Below, one piece after another: positions 24,040 to 33,054 of a DNA stretch of 64,000 nucleotides. The stretch is taken from the NCBI GenBank assembly GCA_008477525.1, contig SPDT01000003.1, positions 3,100,001 to 3,164,000 on the forward strand. Direction: 5' to 3'. Position 1 is the first letter of the stretch. Each line of letters opens with the position of its first letter. The position numbers and the translations under genes were made by a program. This DNA comes from Hypomyces perniciosus (taxonomy: Eukaryota; Ascomycota; Sordariomycetes; Hypocreales; Hypocreaceae). The notes below the pieces were generated by a model. That model saw only the letters and a list, made by a program, of their open reading frames with translations, made no database searches and was not told the DNA's origin.

Positions 24040-24496
24040 GTAACAGAAACTTCTCGGAGTGACCACCACTAGCACGGCTGTGTTCCAGGAGCGTGTTGAA
24101 TCAGATTGGGATGCCCCCATAAGCAGCCGACGATAACCAGGTTCCTGTAGCCTTTTCCGTTAGATTGCTTCAAATTGCTATATTAGCGTCGCTCACAACA
24201 TAAATCCACGCCATTTTCTCATTCTCTCAGCTAGTATTAGGAAGCACGACGGACGAACGAAACGCTAACCAACACGATTAACTACATTCTAATATCCGGG
24301 TAGGAAGTTGTCACACAAGCCATGCCTTGATACAAGGACGTAACCAGATGGTTGAGCTCCTCAAATCCTTGCTTCCCACCTTGAAAAAAGTCTCCTCAGA
24401 AGCTCAAAGCCATATTGGAGCTCGGATATGATGAGGCCCTCTGGGTACAGAGCATAATGACCACAACCTTCAAGAATGAAGGAAAACATCAAAAAT
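24040..24496. other. Intergenic, no gene
   Basis: No coding region, repeat or RNA gene is recognised before the first 5S copy. Confidence 0.45.
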
Positions 24497-24615
24497 ACAT
24501 ACAACAGCCGGTGTTCGCCAGTGGTCACCCACCTGACTACTAATCTGCCTCTTATTGGCTTGACTATGGGAGAGCGGACGGGATCCCGTATATTCCAATA
24601 GATATGGTCGTATGT
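24497..24615 (-). rRNA. 5S rRNA-like gene, copy 1 (divergent)
   Basis: Read on the minus strand, 119 nt begin ACATACGACC, include CGTCCGCTC and AGATTAGTAGT followed by GGGTGACCAC, and end CTGTTGTATGT. These are the conserved 5S blocks, with pairing between the two ends (helix I). The segment between ACCATA and CCGTCC (TCTATTGGAATATACGGGATC) differs from the usual fungal 5S. The loop reads TAGTAGTCAGGTGGGTG rather than TAGTAGTTGGGTGGGTG. It may be a variant gene or a pseudogene. A T-rich stretch follows. Confidence 0.7.
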
Positions 24616-24687
24616 GCTAGTTGTGCTGTTAACTCGCATTATATCCGCACCAGCCAGTATACAAACAGCAAAAAAGGAAAAAAAAAA

Positions 24688-24806
24688 ACATACAACAGCC
24701 GGTGTTCGCTGGTGGTCACCCAGCCAACTACTAATCTGCCTCTCATTGGCTTGACTATAGGAGAGCGGACGGGATCCCGTATATTCCAATAGATATGGTC
24801 GTATGT
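24688..24806 (-). rRNA. 5S rRNA-like gene, copy 2 (divergent)
   Basis: A 119-nt minus-strand copy with the same unusual 5' third as the copy at 24497 and the usual 3' two thirds; the control-region loop reads GTTGGCTGGGTGACC. A run of ten T follows its 3' end, a good RNA polymerase III terminator. The start-to-start spacing of about 190 bp with its neighbours makes this a small tandem array. Confidence 0.72.
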
Positions 24807-24884
24807 GCTGGTTGCTGTCTCAACTCGTATTATATCCACACCTGCATTCGAAGAACATGACAGTAAAAAAGGCAAAAAAGGAAG

Positions 24885-25003
24885 ACATACAACAGCCGGT
24901 GTTCGCTGGTGGTCACCCACCCAACTACTAATCTGCCGGTTAGTGGCTTGTCTATGGGGGAGCGGACGGGACCCCGAATTTTCCACTACCTATGGTCGTA
25001 TGT
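24885..25003 (-). rRNA. 5S rRNA gene, copy 3 (closest to canonical)
   Basis: The 119-nt minus-strand copy starts ACATACGACCATAGG, has GTGGAAAA and CCCGTCCGCTC, then TTAGTAGTTGGGTGGGTGAC and GCGAACACCGGCTGTTG near the end, and both termini can pair. A T-rich tract with TTTTTT lies just past the 3' end. Of the copies in the window this is the best candidate for a functional gene. Confidence 0.8.
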
Positions 25004-25085
25004 GGTTGGTGAGGGCTTCAGTCAACCTATCATTATCCCGAACACCGTCTATAGAAAACACTTGAAAAAATCATTAAAAAAAAAC

Positions 25086-25180
25086 AGACAATAAGGTAGC
25101 CGGTGTTTGCCAGTGGTCACACACCCAACTACTAATCTGCCTCTCATTGGCTTGACTATGGGAGAGCGGACAGGGACCTA
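25086..25180 (-). pseudogene. 5'-truncated 5S rRNA copy 4
   Basis: Only the 3' portion of 5S is present, from CCGCTCTCC through AGATTAGTAGTTGGGTG to a degraded 3' end. Where the 5' quarter should be, the sequence switches to a non-5S block (to about 25290). That block recurs next to the truncated 5S at 51071-51157. Confidence 0.75.
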
Positions 25181-25794
25181 CCCTAATCATTGAACTTCCC
25201 CGAAGTTTTACCGACCTGGTCCTCCGTTATCTGATAAAAACCAAGTAGAGCATCGAACTTCACACTTCAATAACTTCTCCAATACAAAGTATCTACTTGG
25301 TTCCTAATTATATAATATATATCAGTTTATGCCTTATCCTTAGCGCTATCACATGACATTATTCACTAGTCACGTGAAACTTACTACTCCATCAAAATTG
25401 CCGTTACCGATAAGCCTCCTTACTTTAACCAAATACGGTTACTTCGTACTCTATTACGTTATCTGCTTATAACCTTAACACAAAGTGATTCCAGTACCGA
25501 TAATGATTATTTTTCGGACTACTATTAACTAAAATGGCTTGTTTTCGAACCACTCTAAGCCGAGACACAGTTGGATGGCAGTGAACGGCGCGAATTTGTT
25601 GCCTGACGCATCTCTGCCCAGTCAATAGGGATTAAAGTCACGAAAAAAAAACAATGCTAAAGGTGAATAAAGGATTTGTTGAATGGATTGTGGATTAAAA
25701 AGGATGCTCATTGGCGGTTGCAAAAAAGATTCAGTAAAAGAGCAAAAAAGAGGACATACAACAGCTAACGGCAGGATGCTCATGACAAGGGCCA
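25181..25794. other. Non-coding; first ~110 bp is a dispersed 5S-linked block
   Basis: About 25181-25290 matches, with scattered differences, the sequence after the truncated 5S at 51158-51225. The remainder contains many short AT runs and no gene. Confidence 0.5.
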
Positions 25795-26235
25795 CTACGA
25801 AATAACTGGCTCTTTTGACGTAGCACTAATGGTTTTAAGCTGCTGTTCCGCCGCTTCTCCGTCGCCCTAGCAGTAGCTCAAAGCTGCATATCGTTTCATC
25901 CCAGAATCTCCCGCTGCTTGGAGACGGTGATATTGCTTCGTGATGACGAGGCGAAGGCAAGGTACTGCGGTCGGGACGATATCTGGCAGACACGTAGGTA
26001 GGTATATGTTATCTTTTGGAGCAGAAACCTCGTCAAAAGACCTAGCCAAAAGGTCACGCAAATGTTTAACCGAAAGGGCGGATAAGAGCTCGTTCGAGAA
26101 AGGTATCCGTGTAATGTTGAACCAGGATGCGCAAAGGTGTACCTTGCAGCATTCACAAGGTTGATCAAAGACCAAAATCTCCTCATGCCCCTGTTCGTCC
26201 GTCGCCGAGATGTTGATACTATTCGAACTGGCCAT
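25795..26235 (-). pseudogene. HET-domain gene fragment with Trp-to-stop mutation
   Basis: The frame from Met at 26235 (MASSNSINISATDEQ) has a Cys pair (CECC) and reaches RYAALSYC, the hallmark first motif of the heterokaryon-incompatibility HET domain, where the family continues with Trp-Gly. Here the codon is TAG (25867-25869), a one-base G-to-A change from TGG. The same frame then continues GDGEAAEQQLKTISAT to a stop at 25795-25797. The rest of the domain is not recognisable downstream, so the gene is both nonsense-mutated and truncated. HET proteins trigger cell death on non-self fusion; this copy cannot. Confidence 0.72.
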
Positions 26236-26486
26236 GATAGTGAAGCGTCTGGGCAAAAATAACGTTCACAGACTGATAAAGTATCCGTATAGACGTTATC
26301 AATGTTCAATAAACACTTTCAAGTAAATATTGTGCCCCTCCGGGTGTGCATCCACAGGTACAAGTACTGCTTCATACATTGACACCTGCCAAGGCTCAAC
26401 AAAATGAAATGACAAGTTGGAAAATGATGTCCTGAAAGCAGTTGTGGCAGTTGTGAAGCACTCTTTAGAAGATTGGTCTATAGTAA

Positions 26487-26828
26487 TCAGAATAATCTAT
26501 ATTCAAGTTCCACTTGTGTTGGGTGCGGGCCCCCCTTCGAGGATCCCTTCATGATCCCAAGACCCTTCGCCATGATGACTCCGCTCATGTCTTCAGCGAA
26601 TACGCTGTCCAGGTAGACTGTATTTTGCAGTGCTTTGATAATGTTTTTTAGGTCTTCCCTGAGAAACCTTCTAAATTTGAGAGTAACGCTAGAAATGTTC
26701 TCGAAAGTTTCGTTAACGAAAGGATCCTCCTCTAGTTCAATCAAGGATAAGTTTGTGATGGAATTTCTTTCATAAGCTTTCCCAAGATTCTTTTCTGACC
26801 AGAGGGTAAGGCTTGGACGGTCATTCAT
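26487..26828 (-). CDS. Hypothetical ORF, 113 aa
   Basis: An uninterrupted frame beginning MNDRPSLTLWSEKNLGKAYE, mainly polar and helical in character, with no motif I recognise. It may be the end of a longer decayed gene in this degraded area, or chance. Confidence 0.2.
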   Translation of the reverse strand: MNDRPSLTLWSEKNLGKAYERNSITNLSLIELEEDPFVNETFENISSVTLKFRRFLREDLKNIIKALQNTVYLDSVFAEDMSGVIMAKGLGIMKGSSKGGPHPTQVELEYRLF

Positions 26829-27786
26829 AGAATACGAAGTAACATAAGATCCATGTAATGATTAGATCAAGTCTACTCATTCAGTACAATAATCTAAACC
26901 TCCTCCATCTTCTGCAACTGCATGACCAGGGCATTGATCGATATTGACCCCAGATGATTCTTCCGGTACATGTCTTCGTCCGTCCCGCTGGCCGAGGGAT
27001 TATAACTGCAAGGATACCCAAATGATGCGGCGATGCCTACGAGGCACTCACCTTCCCCTGCCTACTGCCAATCGGTCCAGTTGGCTTGGGAATTACCATA
27101 TGACTCTGAGTGGCGACCATGGGATGTAACAGACTAACAATATTATTAGAGTGATGATCTCGGGAAATGCAAGCCAGAAGCAGGCGCCAACATACCTCAA
27201 GTTATTTAGGCAGCTCATTTATACTATTGCCTAAATGGATAAGCCTTTCGCCGGCCGCTCCGTCAATATTAAACCATTTAATATGCTACTTATCATACTA
27301 TCCAATTATCTGTCTTTTCAGCCCCTTATACTCCACTGCCAGCCCTATAGGCAGATACAATATACGTACAGAGACTATATCAGTAACAGTGCGGCTTGCG
27401 CCAATATAGACGCCAAGCCAGCGCGTATAACTAAACTCCTTCTCACTTATGCCTAATATAAGAGCCTCTTGTGGGATAAAGGGGAGGGATATAAAGCTCT
27501 AATACCCAGTTGTAAACGGCAGGGAGCGGATGTGTGGGAGAAGGACTTTAGGTTTCCAGAGCAACTTCTCGGTGTCTGAGTTACATTTTTATCATAAGCG
27601 CATGCAAGGAGACTGTCAACCTCGGTAACGGATAACTCCACATCCCGATATATTCCGTTGTTCCTAGCTAGCCTGTGAGAACCCGGATGGTCAGTAACAA
27701 CCCGGATGGTTAGCAATTTTCATGTATTTAAGCAGCAGCTTTTCCCACCTAACTTGGGATCAGCAAGAGTGTCGAATTCTATCATT

Positions 27787-28098
27787 TTATGCATCTGCCA
27801 ATGAGCCCTCATACTGTTGATCTGTGATTGATAGAGACCAAGCCTGGAAAAGCTTTAGGGATCTGTTTTGGCCTATTAAACCGATAAATGTGTTTGATGG
27901 TAACACTGAGAGGAGTCTTTTGGATCCGTCGGCCAACCCCACTGCATGTATGGCGCCAGCAGTTGTGTAAATAGTAATACCTGTGATCCAAGCCGTGTAA
28001 TCTGCGTCTCCCTGGGAGCACAGATCAAGTATTATGCCGCCAAGGATCAAAGTTATTGCTCGAATCCAGTCACTGGGTAGGACGCTAATAATATCCAT
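27787..28098 (-). CDS. Hypothetical ORF with hydrophobic segments, 103 aa
   Basis: The frame starts MDIISVLPSDWIRAITLILG and has two hydrophobic stretches (about residues 11-28 and 36-54) that could span a membrane. No family recognised; it may be a fragment or spurious. Confidence 0.2.
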   Translation of the reverse strand: MDIISVLPSDWIRAITLILGGIILDLCSQGDADYTAWITGITIYTTAGAIHAVGLADGSKRLLSVLPSNTFIGLIGQNRSLKLFQAWSLSITDQQYEGSLADA

Positions 28099-28489
28099 TC
28101 TCTCACTATCCGTTTATGAATTACCAAAGAGACAGTCATTCAGACCAATGCCAACAAGAGTACCATCTAGATAAGTTCCAGTGGACTGAGAGAGACGCGC
28201 CTATATTAATATTATCCCAACTCTTCATAAAAAAAATAGCTTTCTTGCTTTTTGCTTTTCATTTAAAGCGGGCTCGATAGAAGGGTCGGAGGCAGTTATC
28301 GGTTAACGACGTGACTCCTGATCCACAGCCCTATCTCCCTATCTGGAGGTTGCTCTTTGTCTTAGTTGCCCGGCGCAGCGGTATACAAATCAACTAAGCG
28401 GCACGCAACGCCCCAAATTCTTTTTCTATTAGCAAGACTAAGCAAAGTTCCACTTTAGGTGTTTTCAAGACTAGTCTTGCCAGTATTAT

Positions 28490-28750
28490 TGTTGGATAAC
28501 GTGGATTGGTGGAAAAAGTCCGAGGAAGATGACACGAATTGGAATACGAGGAGGGTATAAAAGGGTGGAGAAGAAGAACGCGTCGCGTTCTTCTAGCACT
28601 ATAAATTAGCTGGCCGGGAAACTATTAGCGATGAGCGGGACGTTCGACAGGACATAAAGGGGGAGAAATGAATAGAGCAGGAATTCAGGTGCCATTTGAT
28701 CCTTACAGAGTGAGATGACTGCTGACTACACGAGCCCTATATACGCAACA
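28490..28750 (+). mobile_element. Solo LTR (family A), 261 bp, TSD ATTAT
   Basis: The sequence begins TGTTGGATAAC and ends CGCAACA, with the perfect 5-bp duplication ATTAT at 28485-28489 and 28751-28755. A clearly homologous copy lies inverted at 32092-32363 with a different duplication, so these are separate insertions. Neither end leads into internal retrotransposon sequence, which marks it as a solo LTR left by recombination. Confidence 0.88.
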
Positions 28751-28902
28751 ATTATGGAACGACTACTTCTTAAGAGCACTGGTTAGACCGCTGTCGCTGG
28801 TATTATTAGGTATAGAGTCAATCTCCTAAAACTATAGATATGTCTCTCGGATTATCGAATAGGTTGCTGAGCTCGATGTAGGAAGCTCCTTGATTTTTTC
28901 AG

Positions 28903-29334
28903 CTAGCTCTCTAATATTGAGCGGGTTAGAAAGATAGACTTCTTATCCTGCACTGCTCGCTGCAACACGTCGTAGTATTTTGGATGGAAAGGGATGCAGG
29001 GTGTCTCTTCCTCATTCTCAACGTAGACGATATAAAATTGAAGCGGTGCCTTCCCTTCTTCAAGGTTGTAGCTGAGGACTTGCGCACTCTTCAGCCAGCG
29101 GCTTTTCTTCCGTGGGATCGCTGCGTCGTCGTAACAATAATCCAGTTTGTATTCGTGGTCCGCTTCATCTGAATCTGCTGTATGTTTACCGTCGTCGCCA
29201 TCTTTGCCATTACCGTCCTCTACTCGCGTAATGTTTTGTCCGTGTGCCTTTTCGGGAGGAACAGCTTCACCGCTGAATTGTAACCCACCGAAGGGTGCGG
29301 CACAGAATGCACAGTAGACGTCCCATTCGCCCAT
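28903..29334 (-). CDS. Conserved fungal hypothetical protein, likely partial
   Basis: I start at the internal Met of MGEWDVYCAFCAAPFGG because that opening, with its CxxC pair, is common in a family of fungal proteins of unknown role; an upstream Met at 29397 is in frame. An acidic Asp/Glu-rich stretch follows, then CYDDAAIPRKKSRWLKSAQV and TPCIPFHPKYYDVLQRAV. The frame ends at 28903, much earlier than family members I recall. Another frame just beyond it reads NIRELAEKIKELPTSSS, so a frameshift truncation is plausible. No function is assigned. Confidence 0.5.
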   Translation of the reverse strand: MGEWDVYCAFCAAPFGGLQFSGEAVPPEKAHGQNITRVEDGNGKDGDDGKHTADSDEADHEYKLDYCYDDAAIPRKKSRWLKSAQVLSYNLEEGKAPLQFYIVYVENEEETPCIPFHPKYYDVLQRAVQDKKSIFLTRSILES

Positions 29335-29397
29335 GTTGAATATGTTGAATGTGATAGCGTGTTGACGCGTTGAGCTGTTTAGTTTAGGAGAAATCAT

Positions 29398-29931
29398 GAT
29401 GTTTGCCAGGTAAGGTGGCCCAGCAAAGAGTTACATAGGCGAGTGGGTCTATGCTAGGCTGCTGTCCCCGGCAATTTCTCCGTGACTAAAATCTCTCCGT
29501 GAACAACCAGACTGTTCCTGAAACCTACGACAAAATCAAAGGAAATAGAGCCAAGAACTCCAAGAACTCCACCAGGCTTTGGCATATTGGCCACTGTCTG
29601 AAGATCTTCTGGCAGTACTTACTGCGTATTGCTTCGTATTCCGTAGCACCACGTTTATCCTTGAAGCCTAAATTTATTATTGGCAATAATTGTACACATT
29701 AGTAGGACCTTGAGAGCCTAACGGGTGCACACTCGTAATCATGGACAAAGAAATGGAAGCCGAACCATGGCAAAGAGTAGTATAAAAATATTGTATCTTA
29801 TAGATTCCCAACATATATTAATAGGGGAGAGAAGTTGGTGATTGACATAGAGAACAGAAGCCATCCGAGTAACTCTTCACACATCACGCCATATCTGATC
29901 AAATGAGTGTTCCTATACCAGCAGAATCTCA
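29398..29931. other. Intergenic, no gene
   Basis: Nothing beyond short chance frames; presumably contains the 3' flank of the rhodopsin-domain gene. Confidence 0.45.
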
Positions 29932-31500
29932 TCATGCCGGTTCATAATAAATAAAAGTTTCCTTAGTCTGGACAATTCCCTTGTCGCTGCGGCTATCCTC
30001 ACCGCTACCTCTGCTTCCGTGTGATATAGATTTCGCCGGCCGGCCCTGGACATGACTAGTTGTACCCATAACAGTGTCCGTCGTATCTAAGCGATGGTGG
30101 TACAACCTCTTCAGGTTCATAGAGCCAATCGTTTGCAAATTGTGGTTAGAAGAATTTTTCTTAGAAGTCCTTGCATTAGAGGACCTTTCTTCACTCGATA
30201 GAACCCGGGGCGCTATGGCTTTAATGAAGTGGTTTAGTGTAGAGAACGCCGCGCATATAATGAATAAGTTGGCCTCAATACAGCTAATAGTGAATATTAG
30301 AAATTTTTCCATGCTGTGGTTTGCAGAAATATACGCACGTCCAGATACCAATAGGGCCGGCAGCCCAAGTCAAATCTATAGTATTCAAGGCCAATATAAA
30401 CAGTATTAATCGAACCGTGGAGGTAATGAGGGTCCTAAGGTCACACCAAGGGCGTTAATATCTTGCTCTCAATAAAATCAGGGATAAGGTAAAACAAGCA
30501 AAGAGGTACATACGCCGAGCCGACAGCAAACATGGCAAGAAGCCCAAGCTTCTTTCTCCGGGACATCTTCAATCCCATAATCATCGGGATAGGAATGCAG
30601 AGAATAAGAATATCCGTAGCGACGCTTAGGCTAACATTAGCCTCAGGGGCTGCTATAAGGTTTATACACGACCCGACGTTTATGAGCGCAAGGTCATAAT
30701 TTTTCTCGAATGGGTGGCAAGTGAATAACGCAGTGAAGAACATGCTGATGCCAGACGCCGCGACAACAAACATGCTGAGGTATATCGACCAACAATACCA
30801 GGCTTGGTGGTTGTTGATTTCGCGGTAAAACAAGAGGATAGATAACTTGGCGAACGTATTTGGTATCGAGTAGAGAACAGAGCATATCCATATTGAATAC
30901 TGGGCTCGTGTCAGCAGACTCAACTTGTCAATTCTACCTGTCCCTACCCCTAGTGGCTGACCTTGAAAAACATCTGGGCTTTCTCAATCGATATCTCCCA
31001 TACGTGAACACCTACAAACCCCCCTGCAATGCCATCTAATATAATTTAGTGTAAGTTTTTCCTTAGTATACGTTGGGAAAAGAACGAAAACTTACACAAA
31101 ACAATGCCTTGGAAGGCAATTGATGTGAACTAAAGAGGCCATGAAAATTCCGTTAATAAAGACATGTCATAGGACACAGCAAACTGGTCGATAAATGACA
31201 TAGGTAGCAGAGACATACCCAAGCAATTACAAGCAGTACTGTGTGCGTGTAAGTCAGCATTGAGCAAGGAATCAAAGACAAAAAACAGAGGGTGATAGAC
31301 TCACAATCATCAATACCCAAATTGCGGCGCAAAAACGCCTTGACATAAAGCCTCTGACCCATTAGTAAAGCGGCCAATACCATGCCCACGGCGGACACGG
31401 TGTAAGTCGATATGACGGCCTGACGCTGGGGATTATCAAAGTCGACGACATAGCCTGGGGGAGGTGGTACCAGGACGGTGACACCATCTACGGTCGCCAT
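29932..31500 (-). CDS. Fungal rhodopsin-domain integral membrane protein
   Basis: A polytopic membrane protein of the fungal rhodopsin-domain family (SAT4-like), usually annotated as hypothetical and widespread in Pezizomycotina. My exon model is 31500-31305, 31238-31219, 31129-31096, 31035-30962, 30923-30514, 30434-30339 and 30283-29932, giving 393 aa with every phase consistent. Helices appear at YTVSAVGMVLAALLMG, AWFTSIAFQGIVLYG, WICSVLYSIPNTFAKLSIL, IYLSMFVVAASGISMFF, VATDILILCIPIPMIMG, MFAVGSA, and IEANLFIICAAFSTLN, followed by a Ser/Arg-rich cytosolic tail. The conserved P-x-P of the sixth helix and the IEANLFIICA motif are present. The fourth intron is only 38 nt with a weak GTCAGC donor, the least certain junction. 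Ligand and role are unknown. It appears intact between two solo LTRs. Confidence 0.82.
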
Positions 31501-32091
31501 ATCGGCTGACCAACAGCAACGCCTGTTGATGAGAGAGATGAGTTAGTGATAGGAAGACAAAAGAGAAAGCAGCATGCAAACAACAAGGGGCTGAGCCCGG
31601 GTATTATGTCATATCATATAAATGTATCATCTCCAAGCAAGTTTCGTCTCACCGTAAGTTTTGGCATTAGGATGATTAGGGAATCTTGGTCTCTGTCAGA
31701 GCAATCTTACGATGTCAACAGTCTAAACCATACCACTAGGTCCCAATAGATCGGATGGATTTCTTAATACTAGTAGTTGCTAGAACGTTTAATACGGGCG
31801 CTTCGTACTTCCTACGACCCTATGGCAAACTTCTGAGGCAACTCTGCAGCGTCGTTCGGCACTTAGGAACGCTTGGTGGCGCAACGGACTACTCGCTAGA
31901 ATTTGTTACGCCCGTTATGTCTTACATAGCTCACGTGGAACAACCACTACTAATACCTAATGGGGTTTTAGCTGGACATGCCGATATGGAAGACGACTTT
32001 ACAAATACCGGTAATATCAAATAATATAATTTCATTTAGATGCTTGTGGAATGTTGAGTAAACATTATTTTGCCCCTTTTAATAGCATTCA
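31501..32091. other. Upstream region of rhodopsin-domain gene, no gene
   Basis: Presumed promoter of the minus-strand gene. No specific element identified. Confidence 0.45.
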
Positions 32092-32363
32092 TGTTGCGTA
32101 TATTGGGCTCTTGTAGTCAGCAGTTATCTCACGATATATAGGCCAAAAAGCACCTGAATTCCGTCTCTATTCATCCCTCTGGCTGATGTCTGATCGACCA
32201 TCTCCCTCGATCACTAATAGTTTCCCGGCCAGCTAATTTATAGTGCTAGAAGAACACGTGGCGTTCTTCTTCTCCACACTTTTAGATCCTCCTTGAGTCC
32301 CACATCGCAATCTCCTTTGTGTTATCTTTAACCGACTGTTCCGCCAATCCATGTTATCCGACA
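32092..32363 (-). mobile_element. Solo LTR (family A), 272 bp, inverted, TSD ATTCA
   Basis: On the minus strand it begins TGTCGGATAACATGG and ends CGCAACA, homologous over its length to 28490-28750 in the opposite orientation. Perfect 5-bp duplications ATTCA lie at 32087-32091 and 32364-32368. Independent duplications rule out the two copies being the ends of one element. Confidence 0.88.
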
Positions 32364-33054
32364 ATTCATAATCATCATTTCGGGCTTAGTACGGAGTATA
32401 CGAAGTGGCTTCTAATAGTACCACCACCATTATCCCCCAACTCTCTCCTGTAAAAATTTTCCCCCGCTACTGGCTGTCAGGGTCTAGTTAGCCAGGGGGA
32501 TTTTTACAGTACTATACCCCTATACCAGGCGCCTAAGGTCATCTTGGCCTTAACAGCAGCCTAAAGGACTGCTTTTGAGAGAGTTCGCACCTTCATCTGG
32601 CATAGGCATAGACAATCACTCGTCTAAAAGCAAGGTATCTCCAGAACTGAGATACCTTGAACCACAAGAGGCTTTCACTTGCCCAGTACTTGCACTTGAG
32701 ATGGCAGTGTCCCAGCCTCCGATGGAACGGGCCAGCTATATTTGGTTTTTCCTTTACTGAAGGTTTTTCCCACTTATGATCCTACTCTAGAACCTGGATA
32801 AGTCTGAAGGTCTAGGGGACTAACTGACTTGGCTGGTGGTCTGACAGAGTTAAAATGGGATAGGAAATCTAGCTGGAAAACCTGGGTTTAGCACAAAGTC
32901 GCTCGCTGTGTTTGACACTTACGGGCACACAGAATATCTGCACGCAAGTCTGAGATTTCTATTCAGATGTATCTAGTTTCTGGGTATACTGCTTTAGGCG
33001 CCTGATGCCCCTCGGGAGGCCTGGTTAGCACCCATGGCGTTAAACAATAGACCA
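32364..33054. other. Spacer with a small hairpin
   Basis: A 62-bp near-palindrome at 32448-32509 (CTGTAAAAA ... TTTTTACAG, with C-rich and G-rich shoulders) could be a tiny inverted-repeat element or form a hairpin. TACGGAGTA lies at 32390-32398. No gene is seen. Confidence 0.45.

Noticed and set aside
24497..25180. CRISPR-like or satellite array
   Set aside because: The spaced repeats are 5S rRNA genes with pairing ends and T-run terminators; this is a eukaryotic genome.
28490..32363. A large terminal-inverted-repeat transposon carrying the rhodopsin gene
   Set aside because: The inverted ends each have independent, different 5-bp duplications, which fits two solo LTRs, not one element.
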